Positions 1 through 13,100 of a stretch of 64,000 bases of DNA are shown here, one piece after another. Numbering within the stretch: the first letter of the stretch is position 1; each line of letters starts with the position of its first letter. A program made the position numbers and the translations under genes. Source of the DNA: Progne subis subis. Taxonomy: Eukaryota > Chordata > Aves > Passeriformes > Hirundinidae. The DNA lies in assembly GCA_022316685.1 (NCBI GenBank), contig JAKJHU010000304.1, positions 1-64,000 on the forward strand. The letters run 5' to 3'. Under the pieces are notes generated by a model. It saw nothing but the letters and a program-made list of their open reading frames with translations. It made no database searches and was not told where the DNA came from.

Positions 1-316
1 TCCTAATAGACACCTGCATCTCTCAGTTACTTTTCTTCTTACCAGAACCTTGAAGTTCCAAAGTACAACGGGAAAAAAAGCTTCCAAGTCCTGCTGGGAA
101 TTAGGACCATCAATTCAAACTGCAGACAGGGTCCCTAAGGATCCTAATAACTATTGCTACACTTAGCTTCGAACTAAGGTGTTACCTTTTCCCTTTTAAT
201 TTCCTAAAACCTTCTGTATTCACAAGACTAGCTTTGATTAAAATCCCCTCCCTACAATGAGTGAAAACTATGTTACCTAAAACAGAACTGCCCAAATCTT
301 AGTGACAGGACTGTTG

Positions 317-1003
317 AGGGCTGTCTTGGTTTGAAAAAGACAGTTACTGTCTGCTAAGGAGAGGCAGCCTCTCCAGGAAATAAGGAATTCAAATCTTTCC
401 CTCCGTGTTATTATAATTTAGAAGATTAAAAAAAAAAGAACTTTCGGTCAGAGCTATAGGGAAAAGGAATAACAGTCCTTTACTACTAAAATATAACAGG
501 GCAGACAAACAACAACAGCACTTATAATAACAGTAAAACAGAACCAAGAACCCTGAGGGCAAACAGTGGCAAAGTCCGTCGCTGATGGCTGCAAGCTGGA
601 AGCGGTGGATTGTCCTCAGCAGGCAGGGGGGTGCCCTGGCAGATGGAGTGGGCAGTGCCGGAGAACCCGCAGCGGCTGGACCCCGGGCTGACCCAAAATC
701 CAGCAGGGTAACGAAGAAACTCCGAATTCCTGGGCACTCCAACAGATGATAGAATTCCCAGGACCAGACTCCTCCGTTAGCTGTGGACTCCAGGCAGCTA
801 CTCCGTAGCCCGACCGTCCTCCCCGGGAAAACCAAGAGAAGTGAGCCCACTCCTTAGTTCTCCCGGGAGCCTCCTCCCTTCCCCAAAACCAAGTGATCAA
901 CTTCTTTTGTCAGGTTAAGCACCGCTTAACTACCCCTACTTAAAAATCTAGCAACTCAAGGGGGGGAAAAATTCTACAGGAGAACTTAACCCTCAACAAG
1001 GGC
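317..1003 (+). mobile_element. Solo LTR of an ERVL-type endogenous retrovirus, with 5-bp target-site duplication
   Basis: The element runs 322-998 (677 bp). It starts with TGTCTTGGTTTGA and ends with CTCAACA, so it has the TG...CA termini of an LTR. It is flanked by a perfect 5-bp direct repeat, AGGGC, at 317-321 and 999-1003, the length expected for ERVL-like insertions. The opening motif and the internal AACAGTCCTTTACTA block resemble passerine ERVL LTRs as I remember them. There is no internal retroviral sequence, so it is a solo LTR left by recombination. It overlaps chance open frames on the minus strand that are not genes. Confidence 0.8.
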
Positions 1004-2250
1004 ACACCTCACAAGTGATGAATGCTCGTGTGTCACCTTCAGTGGCCTATCCATTCACAAAGCCACAGAGTAAGCACATCCATAGGCAAAACAATCAATG
1101 AATCCTGATACAGAAGCCTCACACCCATCAGTCAGGGAGAGATCAGGGCAAATAAAGACTGCTGACAGCTAGAGAAGAGACTTTTCAGAGCTTGACAACA
1201 GCTCATTTTTCGCATTCAACTGCTTCCAACCTCTGCAATACAAAGCATGGGGGGAATTATAAGCCCTTTTAGGTGTCTGCTTTAACTACTTGCACTTCAG
1301 AAACTTTCCAGAACACAAAACATTTAAACAAGAGTTGTATCACTAAACAGAACAGTGAAGGTTTCCTGTTGAGAATATGGCAGGATCAGCAGGCTGATGC
1401 ATGATGGACTTTCTACACAGCCTACAAAGCCTCCAGCAACCAAACCCCCCCATTACATGTCACAACAGCAAATCATGTGCACTAGTTCAAAGGTTACCAG
1501 AGTTAATCTTGGATTCTTATTAATAGTGCTACACAGCCTAGTGCCACTCATAGCAAACCTCACATAAGAAAATGGAAACCACCAACTACTTGTGCTAACA
1601 TTTAGCTTAGCTTGAGGAGGTGTAGAGACCCAGAACTCAACAGGTTTTGCTGCTTAAGCCGCGCAGCAGCATGTTTCTGTAAGCCTGGTGAGATGAATGA
1701 TAAGAACTACCAACCAAGTAGCTTTGACACAAATGCTTTTCCTGCCCAGCCAGAACTGCTCCCTAGAACATTTCCTCCATCTGTCTTCTTCACAATGGAT
1801 TTATTTTTGTGATGAAGCCCACATAAACCTACATCCAACTGCCCAGGTTTCACCCATATTTGACCTTGACTTTTTCCTTGATTGATGAAAGTATCTTGCA
1901 TTTTACTGTTTTGTTAATTAAGCAGCTAGTGACAAATCTTAAGATAGCACATCAGTAGTCATGTTTATTTCACATGAAGAACTGATTACACAGTTATGCC
2001 AGCATATCCTGTTCCTGCAAACCAAAGATCAAGAAATAATGTTTCAAATATTATTTCAGTTGGGTCTGTAACTAGAGCAGATGGGGCAGGAAACCAAAGG
2101 CTGATACAGGAGCAGGCCTGCAGCTCTGTACTGCAACAGGCACAGACACTGGAACCACTTTCTGTAGAATCTTCAGTGTGCAATACAAAGCATTACACCA
2201 AAACACTTACATTTCTCTATCTGCTCCAGTTTTTAAGAGCTTCAAAAGCA

Positions 2251-2290
2251 GAACTGCTCTGTCAAAACCAGAACTGCTCCGTCAAAACCA
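2251..2290. repeat. 20-bp tandem duplication
   Basis: Two adjacent 20-base copies, GAACTGCTCTGTCAAAACCA and GAACTGCTCCGTCAAAACCA, differ at one base. This is a small local duplication inside MSN intron 1 with no coding consequence seen. Confidence 0.85.
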
Positions 2291-3637
2291 GAAAGCAACA
2301 GACTGAGAGGGTGAATCCAGCCTAGGGTGTGTCTGCGGAGGCTGCAATGAGCACCTCGAAGACAGCGTTCAGACACAGCCTGGTGCTGAGAACCCCGCCC
2401 CGCAAGGCTCTCTTGTTCAGGATTTCTTGGCCGATCCACGCTAAAAAAAAAGTCACTAATCACGACTGTAAATTCTCTGGCTGAAAGGTCTCGACTGCAT
2501 TTTACACAGAAGTGTAAGTTGTGCTATTACTGTTAATCTTACTGAACTTGTTGCCTGTATTTTAGCTTTTTTAGTAAGTAAATCTTCACTAATCATGACT
2601 AATATTTGTTGAAAGGCCTTTCTAAAACTTAAGAAAATACTGTCTTAACCTTGAAGCTTGATATCCTTTAATATGCTGATGTTTAAATAATAATAACCAT
2701 CATCTAGCTATCCATGCTATCAGAGATGAGATTTAAGACATCAGGAAATGTAGTTGTCAATCAAATAGGCATTCAATACCTTTTTTTTTTTTTTTTTTTT
2801 AATAAACTATTAAAAGAAAGGAAAATCACGGTGGATTTCATTTCAACTTCTGCTTATATGGGGATGAGATTTTGTTTGGATTTTTTATTATTATTTTTTT
2901 CTCTCTCTTTATGTAAACCACAGACTCCTAGCTTAAACATTAGATTTTCTTAGGCCATTTCAGATCACTCCGGTACGGAAACATCCAGAGACTTCCAGCC
3001 TGCTCCTTCCTGTTTTATCAATGAAGGGCCGAGACCAATTCTTTTACTCCAACCAGGAGAAAATAAATGGAAAAACCCCACGCTCTTCATTAGTCACCAA
3101 ACTCCCGCTGCGAGGAGAGTCAAGTACGGACTTGACTAGACTTTCTAAAGTACTAAAACCTCTTTAGCCGAGAAATACCTCCAGTCAAGCCGGGACAAGG
3201 TTCCCTGGCAACCCAAACTAGACGAGCTGCAAGTTGTGAAAACCCCAACTTCCCCTCTCCGGGGAGGCGGCCATAGCCCTCACCGCTCCCTCCGGGCTCT
3301 CGGAAGCCTCGCCCCGCTCCCCCCGCGGTCCGGGCGCACACGCGGGCGGGCGGCGCCGCCGCCGCGCTTCGCCGGACATGTTGGGGCGGAGAGGCGGCCC
3401 CGCCGCGCCGCGACCCCGCGGTCCTCCTCGGGCGGGGGAGACGCGGGCGGCCGGGCAGGAGAAGCACAAGATGGAGGGTCGGGCGGGAGGCTCCGCTCGC
3501 CGGGACTCCTTCACGCCTCTCGCCGCTCCCTCTTGGGCCGGGGCGCGGCCGAGCCCCAGGCGGGAGGAGCCCCCAGGCCGAGCCCGCCCGGACCCCGCGG
3601 CGGGGTCTCCGTTCCGCCCCGCGCCGGCGGCACCCAC

Positions 3638-3649
3638 CGTTTTCGGCAT
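3638..3649 (-). CDS. MSN: Moesin, coding part of exon 1 (gene continues off the left edge)
   Basis: Moesin is an ERM protein that links cortical actin to plasma-membrane proteins through a FERM domain and a C-terminal actin-binding tail. Only the first four codons are here: ATG CCG AAA ACG (Met-Pro-Lys-Thr), directly followed by the donor GTGGGTG at 3637-3631. In ERM genes the first coding exon ends after exactly four codons; moesin has MPKT there while ezrin and radixin have MPKP, which favours MSN. The ATG has an A at -3, sits in a CpG island, and lies divergently from LAS1L, matching the human order MSN-LAS1L-ZC3H12B. The FERM exons lie outside the window. The call rests on 12 coding bases plus donor, island and synteny, so it is strong but not proven. 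Confidence 0.8.
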
Positions 3650-3758
3650 CTTCCCGGCGGGCTGGGCACGGCCCTCGCTCCTCCTGCGCCGGTGGGGATC
3701 CGCACGGGCTCCGCGCTGCTTCTAACGGGACTCCGCGCCGCGCCTCTCCGCCCGGCCA

Positions 3759-3783
3759 GGCCCCGCCCGGCCCCGCCCGGCCG
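3759..3783. promoter_or_regulatory. Tandem GC boxes (Sp1/KLF-type) upstream of MSN
   Basis: A repeated GGCCCCGCCC motif gives two adjacent CCGCCC cores, with further GC-rich cores nearby, about 110-135 bases upstream of the MSN start codon. The motif match is seen; factor binding is inferred. Confidence 0.5.
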
Positions 3784-6700
3784 CCTCCGTGCAGGGCTGG
3801 AGCCGCGGCGCCCCCGCCCCGGGAAGGCCGGGCCGGGCGGTCCCTGCGGAGCGGCCCCGGAGGGGCGCGGCCACGGGGGATGAGGGGGCTGCGGCACGCT
3901 CCCGCCGGTGCAAGAGCCGAGGGCTTCCAGCGCCCATAAACTTGTGCCTAGGCAGCTCCGGTCGCAGGAGTTTATGCGCGTATCAGGACTTCTGGTCCTT
4001 GATAAAAGCATTATTTAAGAAAATGATGCTGTTTTGTCGGCGATTGCACTGTTCAAAGTAAGACCGCAGCGCTGACCTGTGACCAGTCCTTATGTCCCTC
4101 GTGCAGCCAGAGCCGTGTGCACACAGGTGCAGCTCAGCCCAGACTCCTCGGCCAGTGGTTTGGCCGGTCAGTGTGTTGTTCTGTAAAAGGTTTTCACAGC
4201 CATCTGTTTGACTAAAAAGCACACTTGCAGCTTGTGCGGAAAATCACGCTAAGAAAACCCACTGTCCAGCAAAGAGGAAGAGGAGTCCTGCAACTTTATT
4301 CGAATGGAGGGAAAGAGCCCACCGACACACAGTCATCCCCAGGGTTTTTTCTCTCGAGGCTTTTGGAGGGCGCAGCCTCCTTTTATCTGGAACTCCCGGC
4401 CGCACGTTGCCCTCTTCTTTTCCCCATTAGCTGACGTACTTGGAAGGGTCAGCCAACCCGAACCAGCTACCGCTGTTCCCCCCTTGAACCTGACATTTTA
4501 CCCCAAAGTTCAGAAACTCAAGCTTGTGAAGACCCACTTGGCTCTTTCAGAAGCCAGGCTGTCTGGGATCTGCAACAAACCTACTCCCCGAAGTTAGCAG
4601 AGACATTAAGACCCATTTCAAAGACTTTAACACCCATACCTTCACCCATCGAATTGTTTGTAAAGACATTAGCACACATCTTCCCTCTCAAGTTCCAGGT
4701 GCTTCAAAAGCCCAAGAGACTGTAATTCCCTGAAGCTTGCGCATCACATCTGCTCTTGAAGGCTTCTCCAAGGCCACACCCATAATCACACAATATAAGT
4801 GAGCAATCAAATTCAAGGATGAAAATAGTGGAGGACCAGTGGCATGCCATCCACCAAAGCTTCTCCTGCCATTTCTGTTTTGCAACCCCTGATGAAGGGA
4901 ATCAAGGTTTAGCATTTTCATGGGGATTTAAAGAAGCCATCTCATCTCATCTGGGACTTTGAACATCATTTTCTTATGTAAAACTAAGTCCTTTTTTCTT
5001 CCAGGAAATTAGAAGTCATTATTTTTAAAGTTAACAGTGTCCAGAAGAAGGAAATGAAATAAACGTAATGTCTTATTTTAAAAGAAAATAGGAGCATACA
5101 AATATTTTTCTTGACTTTGTGTTGTCAAATCTACTGAACATTTTTGTCTGGCAGGAGATGGAAACAGGTGCTTTGTTTGCTTCAGCTGAATATGCAGGTT
5201 TGATTTAACTAGAATCTCTATGCTGTGCCTACATAGGAAAAAAACTGTGAGTGTAATTGGATTGTTGTGAAATGGTGTAACTTTTGTGCACAGAAAGTCA
5301 CAGCATGCCTAAGAGGCTGTTTTACAAAGTTTTCTTCCTTTTCTTTCTCCTTTTTGCATTGAGACTTTCTTAGACTATGTCGAATAAGACCTAAGTCAAA
5401 TGAGAGAGTTACACTTACTTCCTCAGAAATAGATACTGACAGGAGATATACAGAACAATAAAATCACTTGCTTGTGATTTTTTTTGCCAGGTTTGGATCC
5501 AGAAATGCTAGGTGTGAACTTTCTCCCTAAATTCAAGAGACTCTGTGGAGAGTTCTTTTATGCTAGTAACATATTTGATGGGGAGAGCCCAACTCTTCTT
5601 CTATTGAAACTTCTATACCAACATTCCTCCATAAGACTAGGTGACTTTAATGGAGAACTCCATTAATCTTTTTTGCAATGATGATAAAACTTTAGATGAT
5701 AAAAGTCTAGTTATTTCCTTGCCAAATTTAAGGGGCCATAGTTTAACATCCAGGGATCTATGATTTTCTTCACAGTGCTAACGACAGGAGCACTAATGAG
5801 GCAAATGAATCCCCACGGCAAATGGAACAATCAGATCCAAAGCAACTGTATTCCCACTTACCATGTGCCAGGCATTGACCATGTCCACAGTAAGTCATAA
5901 ACCTCATGTCAGACAGTCCCAAACAATCTGAAGGGATGAGACAAAGCTTCAGCATTACATACACTTGCTTCTCACCCCAGCTGGTTCTCTTGTCCTTCTT
6001 CCCTATTATTCATAACAACAGCCCAACAAAATACCATTCATGCCACTTTGAAAGACAAGAATATCCTGTGACAGGCACATGAGTCTCCACACTTCACTTC
6101 CTCTCCTGCTTCTTTTCCCCTTCACTGTTGAGGTGGAGAACAAGACATCTGGAATTTGAACCTCATAGCGCTCCAGCCACAGTTGCATGGCGAATTCCTG
6201 TGGTGCTGCACCAAGACCTGACCTTCCCCATAGACCTCTCCCTTACCAGCTGCTGAGGAGTGATCTAGCAGCCTTTTGCTGAGCCCTCCCTGCCTGGCCA
6301 TATGTGAGAACAACCACATCAGTGGATTCCTTGAGAATTGCAGGCAGGGGTTACATCTCCCTCTGACTTAAGGATGAAATTCCAAGGGGTAAAAGTATCA
6401 GCCGATTAAAAGTCCTCCTTGCTGGAAGCTGGAGAAATGAGTAGACATTACCCAGGGCCTCAAAAATGCTGTCACTTCCAGGCTGTTCAGATCCCAAATA
6501 ATATTAAAGTGTTTAAGGATTAGATTAGACCAGGATGACATTAAGCATTCTCCTGGGAAGAGGTCTGGTATTTCAGTGGGGATTTATTTTCTTGGCTTTA
6601 TTTTCATCAAGCCTTTTGTAGTAGCTTCTTTTAAGCAGAAAGAACACGTAAATTATTTGGTCTGACATACCAGAATTATTTAGCATGAGCACTAAACAAG

Positions 6701-7675
6701 TGGCTGTTTCATTAGCATACAGGTCTTTTGACTAATGAGGTCCCCTTTGCATGGCTTTGACAGAGGACAGCAGCCAAAGGTGTTTCATATTAGAGGTGTG
6801 AAATCAGAGGGCTGAAATTTAGTTTGATTCACATAAGTAAAGGAAGGCACAAAATGAAGTTTTTATCATAGTATGAGAACTGCTCCTTCAACACACAGTA
6901 GTCCTGGATTGACTTTGTTTAAAATTACCCAGTGTGGTTCTGAGGTCTTCTTTGATTAGCAGCTGAACTTCCTCCTCCTGCTCTTACTGCTTTCCTTCTG
7001 CTCAGACATTAATGCCTAAAGATTCACAATGACTTGCTGTCAGTGATGATCTTGTTTTAGTGTTTTTAGTGTTTAAGGGTAAAAAGCATCTTTCATCCCA
7101 AACAAATACTATCACTCCAATCACACCTTTATGTCTTGAGAATGGGATAACCTTTTGGCAGGGACTCTCAAACTGGAACGATGAGAGGGGTAAAGGGGAG
7201 AGCATACCATATTCAGGAAGGCAGGATTTGAAAAGGCCAGAAGTAATTCCATTCACATGCAGCTGCAGTGACAGGGCAGAAGCTGAGGGGGGGCCTATTT
7301 GTGAACCCATTTAAATGATCTCCTTTCCACCTCAAGAAAAGGAACTCATTACAATATATGGCTTGTCCATTCACCAGGGCAGAAATAGCTGAAACTGCCT
7401 GGAAGTCCCAGGGATTTGTGTCTGCCAGATGCTTTGTAAAGCCGTCGTTCCCCATTCCCTCCAGCATATAAATCCCCCACTGGCAGTGACAGCCCTGCAA
7501 GGAACATGGAGAAGGCTTTACTAGGAACAATGACTCACTGTATGGCCCACACCACTCATCTCTTCCTGCATGTCTGGGGATGTGCTGGGAATATGCTGTT
7601 TGTGCAGGGGGAGACAATAGGAGGGTTTCAAATCAAACAAAAGATGTGCAATTAATGCAGTGATCATATATATAT

Positions 7676-7760
7676 TAAAAAAAAAAAAAGGAGGGAAAAA
7701 CAAACAAACAAACAAACAAACAAAATTTTAAAAATTTAAAAAATTTAAAAAAAAAAAAAA
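7676..7760. repeat. A-rich low-complexity tract with (CAAA)n
   Basis: An A-run is followed by about six CAAA units and then AAAATTT-type repeats. It is simple sequence; the A-rich end could be a decayed retroposon tail but no body is recognised. Confidence 0.85.
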
Positions 7761-10084
7761 CACCAACCAAAAAAACCCCAACCCATCTGCTAGAATCGTC
7801 TCATCTTCATTTTTTTCTTTGCTTGTACCATACAGGAGCAAATACTTATTCCTTCAATATCTTGTACTGCTTACAGCAATGGGGGGAACAGAGAGAACTC
7901 TAATGGATATTCTGGGACTTTACTCCAAATATATACAACCCAAGTAACAGATAACATCACTAGGAAGGACAAAACAATTAATGGAAATATGTTTTGCCAG
8001 TTTGTGTGAAAGGTACTGGTGTAGAAATGCTCTTAAATCTCTGCAGAATTGGAACAATGTGAGGTTTGAAGACTGACTGTGGCAGTTAGAGCAAGGAGGT
8101 GGAGTAAATTACACTGCTCTGTTCCACCTCAAACCAGTGAAGAATGAATGATTCTTGTGGGCGATGGGAAGAATCAAGGTAGGACTTTCAGTTTTAGAAA
8201 AATGTATCTAACCTAAGAAGTAACTCCACTGGTATTTATTCTGATAGGTTTGATGGTGTAATGTATCCAAAAGGAAACCTGCTTACTCATATGTATTTCT
8301 CAAGCCATTAAGTATTTACAGCAATCATGGTGATCTAAAAACATACTGGAAGCCAAAGGTAAGAAACCTACATTACCCATTGCATTTTTGCCCTCTGAGA
8401 CGTGTTAGGGAAAACTCCCTATCTGGCCATTCAGCAGCCACTCTGGCAGTTACACTCCCATCACCAGAGACTTTAATGTTGGGACCAAAGTCTCTTCTCT
8501 TCTCAGGCAGCTCCAGTGACCTGGTAGGGGCCCCACTTGACTCCCTACACACCCCACTCTCAGACAGTCAGACAAATTTTCCCTACCAGCTTCAGTCCAG
8601 GTTTCCCATAGCAGAGTCTCAGGCCTCTGGGTTTTTTTAGGTAATTTTATCACTACGCAGTAACAGAATCACAGTTTGTCCTGGTGCCTCCAGGGAGGGA
8701 CTGTAAACAAAGAACTCCCTGCGATTTTACATCCTCACAGTGTGCTAGCAATAGCCTGGGATCTTCTGAGTCATTGGCTCCTGCTGTGTCTCCAAGTGTC
8801 CAGTCTCCTGGCTGGCACCACATTGTGCAAAGGGCCAGTGCCTGTCCATGACCTCCTGTCTCAGAGCTCAATCCTCAGCCTGGACTGGAGTCTGCACACT
8901 GAGCTGCCTGCACTAAACATATTCCTCAACAGGCACTCCACAAAACCTGTGGTACAACCACCAGACCTGTCTTGACCAGCAAAGCTTTGCTGTAACAAAC
9001 CATGATGAGGGGAAAAAAAAAAAAATTAAATTAAATTTCCAAATTCTAACAAAATCTGATGCTCTGCTCTTCATCCATCTTACTTTAACTGGACAACTCA
9101 AAGTTTGTAGACATAAAATCTCACATTTGTTTAATTCAACAGGACTCAGACCACCAAGGGTTTGCAGTACTAATAGGATTTGGAGAAAGGGGGGTGATTT
9201 GGAGTTCTTCAGCCAAGATCTTCAGAGTTTCAGTACCCCAAAGAAACAGGCTATGTGGGAGTTTTCTCCTCCTTTCTTCCCCTTCTTTCCTTCTCTGCCT
9301 CCTCAGACAGCTGGTGTGGAGCCAAGATGATGGTACTGGTGTGATGACCATGTAGGGCCACTGCCTTTCTGACTCAGAGATTGGGAACTTGGAGGCTGTA
9401 ATAAAGGCCACCAGGCGTTTCCTTTCCATGCCTTCCAGAGAAAGGGAGTGGCCAGTCTGTGGCCCCGGGGCTGAGTACCAGGCTCCAGATGGTTCTGATA
9501 TAGGTGACCACTGCATAGGATTCTGTATTTACACTGGGCTTTTCTGAAAATACCAAAATTTAATAATCAGGAGTAGTTGTATATAGAATAATTCTTGGAT
9601 GGTGAAGAGGGCCAAAGAGGACCAAACTGGGAGCTACCGAGCAAGAACCAGGGAGAAGCCACTTCTGAGAGGGATTTTCAGGTCATGCAGTTCCACTATT
9701 TAAAATTTAACCCCTCTCTTTGGTGGGTCACCAAAGCTTGCTATGAGCTGTAATAGCAAGAGCCTCCAGCTGCAAACAAAATCCGGTTATGGCAGGAGGT
9801 AGTGGAGGCAGTAGTGCTCTCTAGATTAGAAAGAGAGACTAGCAGATAGCTCTCCTTGGTCCTAGAAACTGTGTCAGTGGGTGACTGGATGGTTATGTAT
9901 TCCTTTTGACAAGTTATTAAAGTAATATAATAAGATTGGCTATCTCAGAGGTGGCTGACAAAGTTGTCATCTTAAAGCTTCAGGCAACAGTGAAAATTCT
10001 GTATTTTATGTTACTAGTTTATAAATAAATGCTTCTACATATGATCTCAGTTCTTAATTTAAGAGACTAGTTGCCTGGAATTTT

Positions 10085-10160
10085 TTGGTTGGGTTTTTTT
10101 TTTTTGGGGGGGGGGAGGGGGTTTTGGGTTTTTTTGTTTTGTTTTGTTTTTGTTTTTTGA
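10085..10160. repeat. T/G low-complexity tract
   Basis: Runs of T and G followed by TTTTG repeats. No adjoining retroposon body was recognised. Confidence 0.8.
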
Positions 10161-13100
10161 GCAATCAGTGCAAAGAGTTTATTTTTAAAATCTTTTGTGG
10201 TGTTATAGTTCAAGTACTTCAGAGCACTGCTAGCATCAAGAGCCAGAGAAACAACCAGCAGGTCAAGAACAACAGCTGTTTTCCTTGTCCAGGCTCTATG
10301 ATACATAAAAAGGGAAAAACTGCACAACAGCCTGATCCAAATCCCATTAACTACAAAGTTGTAGAACAGATGCAGATTAATGTGGAGTATCCATATCTTA
10401 CTGTTTGTCCTTAGGCACAGTAATGGTCTAAAATATGCCCTCTGCTTGGAAATTTTCCATCCACCTATGTTGCATAGGTGTCGAGAACACCTGGAAAGTC
10501 AGGGTCCTGTATTTGACATTTTCACTCTGCACACGTAGAAATACACCCAGTACCAGTGTACAAATAGTGGCTGAAATATTTTCATACATCCCCATCATCG
10601 CTACCTTCTAGGTCTCCTGGGGATTATCAGCTTCTCAGCCACCAAATGCATGAGCAAGTCACATTTACACTAGATTTTTAATTCAGATCAGGAGTTTGGT
10701 TTTGAAGTTAATTTCCTAGTTCAGTGCATTTTGTTTCCCATCATGGTGCAATCTCATACCTGGTGAACTGAATTCCTTATGGATGTGCTCCAGCAGTGTA
10801 CCTATCATGCTCCAGCTGTTGGCAAGCATTCACTTAATTGGACCAGAACGGAGCAACTCCAAAATAATCTCACTATTTAGTTGTAAAGTTAAATAGTCAG
10901 CAGCAGCTCTTTTGTTTTCCGTATCTGCTCTTATTACACCACACTACTTGTTAATGTAGGCATGTTTACCTACAAATACAAGTCAAAATGATCCAGACTT
11001 GCTTGTGTGTCTATAGAACCTGTTCAAACATTTTTGGCAAGATAGATTTTAATCAGGGTGACAGAAGTAGGTTAGGAAACAAGGAGACATGCAGATTTAC
11101 TGGCACCTCTGTGGGGACAGTAACCTCCAAGGAAGACAGTCTCAAATGCAGTCAGAATAGCACCTTCAGCCCCTGGCCATGCCTGGGAGACATGGGTGGA
11201 TTTAGGACCAAACTGCAGTTTTGGAGTTGGCTTCAAAATTCTGTTTCTTCCCTCTACAAAATGCCCCAGGTTTATCCATGCATTAAGGCTTCACTAATTA
11301 ACATCAAATTCCTCCTGGAACAGAGGAGTGCACCTTCCCAGAGGCTTAACCCTCCAGTCTGTCCCTACTCCCACTCAACTATCTCTGACCTTCTCTCTCA
11401 CCTGACATTGTCACTTAAAAACCTTCTCTCCCTCGTGAACAGAGCAACTGGCTATAATCTAACTTTCTTCTGCTTCTCCAGGGCTGCAAGACTGACTGTG
11501 CTCCAAGAATTCCAGCTCCTACAGAGCAGAACCAGAGCAGGGGTGGGGTTCTCAGTCTCAACACTAATATTAAGTCAGTTCTCCCCACTGTACTGAAACT
11601 TGGTCAAGTGAATCAATGCATTGGAAAATAGGGCTCAGAAAGTCATAAAAAGGGAAAAGAAAACTGACCTATATTTCCAGGTAGTGGCATGTACTGTGGA
11701 AGATGATCTCAGCACTAGCCATTTCAGACAAATGACTCTTTACCAGTTCTTTCCATTTAAGCCTCAGCTCCATTCATTTTTGCCTGTGACTCTAGATCTA
11801 TTTTTGGAAACCTTAAAAATATACAGGGAGTTGCCAGCCATTTTTATTCCAATGCAGGAACATTTTATACTGAAGGCATTACCCCTGGCTCTTGCTCAAA
11901 TATCAGGTTTTTTTCAAGGTGAACACACAACCCTGACCCATGGCAATGTCATTTATGTAAGTATTGCATCTGTTTCTGTGCTAGAACATGAAGTGGACTC
12001 AAACCCAGGACTTCATTGTGCAAAAGCTGCCTAGAGCAGGAGTCTAATCTGGGACTGCTGATGCTACCTCTCCCACTCAGCTGGTACACTCACAAGTGAA
12101 GGGAATTCCCTCCCACCCTGTTAACATCACAGGGTGTGATATGCAGTCAGGGTTACATGACTGAAAGAGATGTGCACGCCTGGGCAAGCCTAATTCTACA
12201 TACACACTCTACATACATCATCTCTATGGTGAAACACGATGATGCACTGCACAGAGCACACCACCCAGCCCAGATAGATGAAGGCATGAGAGATGACATC
12301 ACTTCCTTTTCTTAGGTTTTTGCTAAACACATGGTATCTCTGATCAAAAAATGCAGAGAAATAAGGCATTTAGGATATTGCAGAACAAGTGGGTAAAAGG
12401 AATCACAGGTGGATAGATAGAGCACAGACTGACAGGTAGGCACGTATATAGACATTCCGTGTTCTTGGCTGTTCATCACAGATTTTTCTGTCTTCACCAA
12501 GAGACAAAAAGAAGCAGGCATTCAGTCCCAATTATGCCTGTTCTGTTTCAGGAGAATTCTTCTGTCTTCACAAGGAACACAGACTTCCACCTTTAAAACA
12601 CAGCCATGACTTTTTTGCTTTGTCTTAAATTTTTTTTCTCTCACGTAACCCATTTCTCTTTCTTCATTCTCAAGAAAAGAGAATTCCCTGAGTTAAAATG
12701 ACAAGGATAAACCCTCTAATGTCAAAACTAGTTTTTAAAGCCCAAACACATTTTGAGAAGATCTCTAAGCCCAGGAGTTTTCCCCTTCCCCACCATACAT
12801 ATTCCCTGCATTTCCCTGATGCTAGAGCCTCAGGACAATGATTTTGCTTGAGTTTGGAGCTGATTTGCTCCGGAGAGGTTTTCAGTCATACAGAGAAACT
12901 GGGACAGGTCCTGTCCTGGACTTGCCATGCAGACCCTTGCACTATCGCCAAAGACAGTGGTGGACAGAATTAGAAACTGAACTCACTTTGCCACAGAGCT
13001 CCAAGGGCTTCCACTGGCTGACCTTAGTATCTAATTTGCTGCAGTGTCGTTGGCACTGTCAGAAAATATGAAGCTTGGATAGTTAACTTTGCTTTAAAGA

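Larger units (their letters stand above)
1..3637 (-). other. MSN: MSN intron 1 (5' part of the intron)
   Basis: This stretch lies directly downstream, on the minus strand, of the GT donor that follows the tiny first coding exon of MSN, so it is read as the start of MSN intron 1; the acceptor lies beyond base 1. I see no further coding exon here. It holds the solo LTR at 317-1003, a 20-bp tandem duplication at 2251-2290, a T-run near 2781-2800, and the intronic half of the CpG island. The intron assignment is inferred from the donor and from the long first intron known for MSN in other vertebrates. Confidence 0.65.
3240..3960 (-). promoter_or_regulatory. MSN: CpG island, MSN promoter and first exon
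   Basis: This is a sharply bounded GC- and CpG-rich block in AT-rich surroundings. The MSN start codon lies inside it at 3649, with the 5'UTR and promoter to its right because the gene reads leftward. No TATA box is evident; repeated GC boxes lie at about 3759-3783. Long open frames on both strands here arise from base composition and are not genes. The transcription start is not resolvable by eye; somewhere between about 3660 and 3850 is plausible. Confidence 0.75.

Noticed and set aside
389..850. 153-codon minus-strand open frame
   Set aside because: Lies wholly inside the solo LTR at 322-998 and has no retroviral protein similarity.
3236..3883. 215-codon plus-strand open frame in the MSN CpG island
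   Set aside because: Low stop-codon frequency in GC-rich DNA explains it; the real gene here is the minus-strand MSN exon.
10988..11596. 202-codon plus-strand open frame in intergenic DNA
   Set aside because: No domain, no splice or promoter context, irregular composition; one such frame is expected by chance in 23 kb of intergenic DNA.
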